Below are positions 61,404-64,000 of a DNA stretch of 64,000 nt, in pieces; the first letter of the stretch is position 1; each line of letters starts with the position of its first letter. The stretch lies in assembly GCF_008727865.1 (NCBI RefSeq), contig NZ_VTWU01000004.1, forward strand, positions 124,001 through 188,000, written 5' to 3'. A program made the position numbers and the translations under genes. The notes beneath the pieces were generated by a model. It did not search any database. It had not been told where the DNA came from and saw only the letters and a list, made by a program, of their open reading frames with translations. This stretch comes from Hymenobacter busanensis. Its GTDB lineage: Bacteria > Bacteroidota > Bacteroidia > Cytophagales > Hymenobacteraceae.

Positions 61404-61444
61404 ACAAACAAGCATGAGGGGATAGAAGGTGGCCGAAGCCGGTT

Positions 61445-63778
61445 TTACAGCCGTTCTACCAGCACTTGCACGTTGGTGTTGCGGCCGTGGTCGTCGGCAC
61501 AGGAAATTTTGAGCGGACCTATGCCAGGGCGGATGAAGACCGGCTCGGTAGGTCCGGAGGCCCGTACAAACTGGTCGTTGGCGTACCAATACACCTGGCG
61601 CACGTCGTTGGCGGCGGCGCAGCGCAGCTGCAGCTTCTCGGAGTCGCGCTGGTCGAGCACGTATTCGGCGTTGGGCGTGGGCGACAGAATGCGCGGGGCT
61701 TGGTCGGGGGCGTCGTCGGCGCGCACGAGGGCGCAGGCGGGGTTGTGCGGGGGGCGCACGGCGTGGGGCAGGCCCTGGGCCGCTTTGAAAGCCAGCACTT
61801 CGGGCGTGAAGTTGGGGTAGAGCACGCGCCGGTAGCCCGCTTCGGGCAGGCACACGCGGCAATAGCTCACGCGCCCATCGGCCGACACAAATACCTCCTG
61901 CTGATGCTCGCAGCGGCGCACGTCGGAAATGCCGGGCAGAAAGTAGTCCATTACCTGGTCGGGGCAGTTGGGGCCGGGTACCTGGCCGCTCACCGAGCAC
62001 ACCAGCCGAAAATCGAGCCCGGCGGGCGGCGCAAACCACTCGCCGCTGTCGTTGTAGCTCAGGGCGTTGAAGAGGTCAAACAGCAGGGGCGTGGCTACGT
62101 CGGTGCCGGTGAGGGCCGGCGCGCCTTCGCCGCCAAAGTTGCCCAGCCACACCCCAATGGTGTAGTGCCCGTTGTAGCCGATGCTCCAGGCGTCGCGGCG
62201 GCCGTAGCTGGTGCCGGTTTTCCAGGACACCCGCGGCAGGCGCAACGAATTTTCGAAGCCAACGGGCAAATCGGGCCGCACGAGCTGGGACAGAATATCG
62301 GTAATGAGGTAGGCCGACGAGGCCGACACCAGCTGCACGGGCTTGGATTGCGGGGCGTTTTGCGTCCAGCGCAGCGGCTGGTAGCGGCCGTGGTTGGCCA
62401 GCGTGGCGTACAGGCCCACCAACTCTTCCAGCGTAGCCCCGCAGCCGCCCAAAATGGTGCTCAGGCCCAGCTGCGGTGCCTGCCGGCCCACGGTGCGAAA
62501 CCCCGCCCGGCTCAGCTGGCTGGTGAATGTGCCCACGCCCACCTGTTCCAGCATGTGCACCGCCGGAATGTTGAGCGAGTAGCACAAGGCGCGCTCCAGC
62601 GTTACCTCGCCGTTGCAGCGCTTGTCGAAGTTTTCGGGGCGGAAGCCGCCGAAGTTGGTGGGCACGTCGGGCAGCACGCGCTTGGGCGTGACGAGGCCGC
62701 GGTCGAGGGCTACGGCGTAGAGAAACGGCTTGAGCGTACTGCCCGGCGAGCGAACGGCCCGAATGCCGTCGACCTGGCCTTGGTGGAAGGCGTCGCGGAA
62801 ATCGGCGGAGCCCACGTAAGCCTGCACCGCGCGGGTCTGGTTGTCGACGACCAGCACGGCCGCCTGCGTGATGCCCAGCGGTGCCAGGCGGCGCACGTAA
62901 TGCCGGGTCAGGTCTTCGGCCTTGGCTTGGGTGGCGCGCACCAGCGTTGCGCGTACGCCGGCGTCTTCGTGGGCTACAGAGGAGCCGGCCGCTTGCCGGT
63001 AGGGCTCCCGCACCAGCCGGCGGGCCAGGTGCGGAGCCAGGTGCGGGGCGGCCCGGCGCCGTGCCAGCAGCGGTTCGCGCAGCGCGTTTTCGATGTCCTT
63101 TTTCGGGAAAACGCCCTGCGTGCCCAGGTGCCGCAGCCACCGGTTGCGCGCGGCCAGCAGGGCGGCGTTGTGGCGGTCGGGGGCCAGGCCCGTCGGATTG
63201 TTGGGCACCACGGTAAGCGTGATCGTCTGGGCCAGCGAGAGGTAGTGCGGCGGCTGCCCGAAGTACAGCAAGGCCGCCGATTTCACGCCTTCCACGTTGG
63301 AGCCGTAGGGCACCAGGTTCAGGTAGAGCTGCAGGATTTCGTCTTTGGAATAATGTGCTTCCAGCTGCAGGGCGCGCAGCATTTCCTGCAGCTTGCCGCC
63401 CACGGTGCGCTCCTTGGGCTCCAGCAGGCGGGCTACTTGCATGGTGATGGTGCTGGCACCGGTGCGGCGGCCCTGGCCCAGCGCGTTGCGGCCGGCCGCT
63501 TTCAGCAGGGCCACCGGGTTGATGCCGGGGTGGAAATAAAACCACCGGTCCTCCTTCGCCACCAGGGCCCGGCGCAGCGTGGGGGTGATGTCGCGCAGGG
63601 CGGCCGGCAGGCGCCATTTCTGGTCGGGCGAGAGATAGGCGTGCAGCACCGAGCCATTGGCGGCCAGCACCACCGGGGAGTAAGGCGGCGGGGTCGGCAG
63701 CGGAAACAGCCGGTCGAGGCCCCCAAACAGAGCCAGCGTCAGCAGGGCAGCAAGCAGTATTTGGGTGGCCCGTTTCAT
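61445..63778 (-). CDS. pbpC: Penicillin-binding protein 1C
   Basis: PBP1C is a bifunctional peptidoglycan synthase. The 777-residue protein has an N-terminal membrane anchor (ATQILLAALLTLALFGGLDR) and a transglycosylase domain with E76 in VAKEDRWFYFHPGINP, plus GASTITMQVARLL. The transpeptidase domain has SPGSTLKPF, YSLN and KTGTSYG. The C-terminal BiPBP_C domain ends ISCADDHGRNTNVQVLVERL. The start at 63778 (KRATQILLAA) fits the anchor. In many genomes pbpC is next to an alpha-2-macroglobulin gene; the upstream gene here cannot be identified from its visible tail. Confidence 0.94.
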   Translation of the reverse strand: MKRATQILLAALLTLALFGGLDRLFPLPTPPPYSPVVLAANGSVLHAYLSPDQKWRLPAALRDITPTLRRALVAKEDRWFYFHPGINPVALLKAAGRNALGQGRRTGASTITMQVARLLEPKERTVGGKLQEMLRALQLEAHYSKDEILQLYLNLVPYGSNVEGVKSAALLYFGQPPHYLSLAQTITLTVVPNNPTGLAPDRHNAALLAARNRWLRHLGTQGVFPKKDIENALREPLLARRRAAPHLAPHLARRLVREPYRQAAGSSVAHEDAGVRATLVRATQAKAEDLTRHYVRRLAPLGITQAAVLVVDNQTRAVQAYVGSADFRDAFHQGQVDGIRAVRSPGSTLKPFLYAVALDRGLVTPKRVLPDVPTNFGGFRPENFDKRCNGEVTLERALCYSLNIPAVHMLEQVGVGTFTSQLSRAGFRTVGRQAPQLGLSTILGGCGATLEELVGLYATLANHGRYQPLRWTQNAPQSKPVQLVSASSAYLITDILSQLVRPDLPVGFENSLRLPRVSWKTGTSYGRRDAWSIGYNGHYTIGVWLGNFGGEGAPALTGTDVATPLLFDLFNALSYNDSGEWFAPPAGLDFRLVCSVSGQVPGPNCPDQVMDYFLPGISDVRRCEHQQEVFVSADGRVSYCRVCLPEAGYRRVLYPNFTPEVLAFKAAQGLPHAVRPPHNPACALVRADDAPDQAPRILSPTPNAEYVLDQRDSEKLQLRCAAANDVRQVYWYANDQFVRASGPTEPVFIRPGIGPLKISCADDHGRNTNVQVLVERL

Positions 63779-63897
63779 GTCCCCGAAGGCAAATAAGTCA
63801 GCTCCGCAGCGCGGCCGGCAAAATCGGTTCCAAGGTAGCACTCGGTATGGCCAGGGCAGCGAAACGCCGCCCCTGACCGACGGCCGGACGGGCGCGG

Positions 63898-64000
63898 CTA
63901 GCGCGGCTTGGCCGCACCGGTCCAGTGCAGGTAAGCCGCCTGCGCAATGCGCGCAATGACCCCTTCCCGCACGGCCTCGGTGGCCCGCGAATCGGTCACG
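63898..64000 (-). CDS. C-terminal end of an unidentified gene
   Basis: On the minus strand the window edge is open from TDSRATEAVREGVIARIAQA through AYLHWTGAAKPR to a TAG stop (63898-63900). The 33 residues have GC-rich third positions and look coding. The gene continues beyond the window. No family can be named from this tail. It ends 119 bp upstream of pbpC on the same strand. Confidence 0.5.
   Translation of the reverse strand, partial: VTDSRATEAVREGVIARIAQAAYLHWTGAAKPR

Noticed and set aside
61466-63796. 776-codon open frame opposite pbpC
   Set aside because: Shadow frame of a recognisable PBP1C; no motif or plausible start context.
63765-63959. 64-codon plus-strand ORF at the right end
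   Set aside because: Overlaps the pbpC start and the tail of the next minus-strand gene, with no motif or promoter.

Overview
The window looks like chromosome of a high-GC member of the Bacteroidota, most likely Hymenobacteraceae (Hymenobacter-like). This is an inference. It rests on TAnnTTTG-type -7 promoter boxes upstream of many genes, type IX secretion (T9SS) C-terminal tails, a TonB-dependent receptor paired with a DUF4249 lipoprotein, the pheT / coiled-coil / zapA / rny order, and GC-rich third codon positions. No phage, transposase, CRISPR array, tRNA or rRNA was seen. Most of the window is ordinary core and accessory chromosome, with short intergenic gaps and strong hairpin terminators.

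Region by region. 1-3.6 kb: the end of pheT, a large palindrome, a small coiled-coil gene, zapA, a 6S-RNA-like fold and rny. 3.7-9.9 kb: four paralogous lipoproteins sharing a C-x-x-Y-x-P-x-x-P start, interleaved with a flavin disulfide oxidoreductase and a Na+/H+ antiporter. 10-14.4 kb: sucD, a cysteine/cystathionine synthase-like enzyme, a lone response regulator and adenine deaminase. 14.4-17 kb: a tiny lipoprotein and two pairs of tandem paralogues of unknown function, the last overlapping cmk. 17-24.5 kb: cmk, ispH, a DUF502 protein, an alpha/beta hydrolase, a macrodomain protein, two tandem 2TM proteins, a sorbosone dehydrogenase-like enzyme, and a RimB-like protease with RimK. 24.9-31.6 kb: an AstE/AspA-like zinc hydrolase and a GNAT acetyltransferase, then a 1641-residue secreted beta-propeller/Ig-like protein. 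31.7-45.3 kb: an S9 peptidase, an OmpH-like chaperone, the TonB receptor/DUF4249 pair, a T9SS cargo protein, a CvfB-like S1 protein and a BamA/TamA-like barrel. 45.4-48.9 kb: a radical SAM protein and a DUF4130-type partner (predicted DNA repair or modification pair) with a cysteine-rich mini-ORF between them, then a dTDP-4-dehydrorhamnose reductase. 49-64 kb: a Kelch T9SS protein, a DUF2723 membrane glycosyltransferase-like protein, a divergent Gre factor, a bestrophin, DUF416, an AraC regulator divergent from aldehyde dehydrogenase and DUF779, small secreted proteins, an esterase, pbpC, and the end of an unidentified gene.

Two themes run through the window. Envelope biology dominates: lipoproteins, barrels, T9SS cargo, PBP1C and OmpH. 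Small gene families have also expanded in tandem: four lipoproteins and three pairs. Several intergenic gaps carry long near-perfect inverted repeats (CGTCATGCTGAG... and GTCATCCTGAG... types), which are dispersed palindromic elements rather than genes. The most interesting leads are the lipoprotein family, the RimB-RimK-AstE-GNAT cluster, the radical SAM/DUF4130 locus with its mini-ORF, the AraC-type operator at the aldehyde dehydrogenase, and the 6S RNA candidate.
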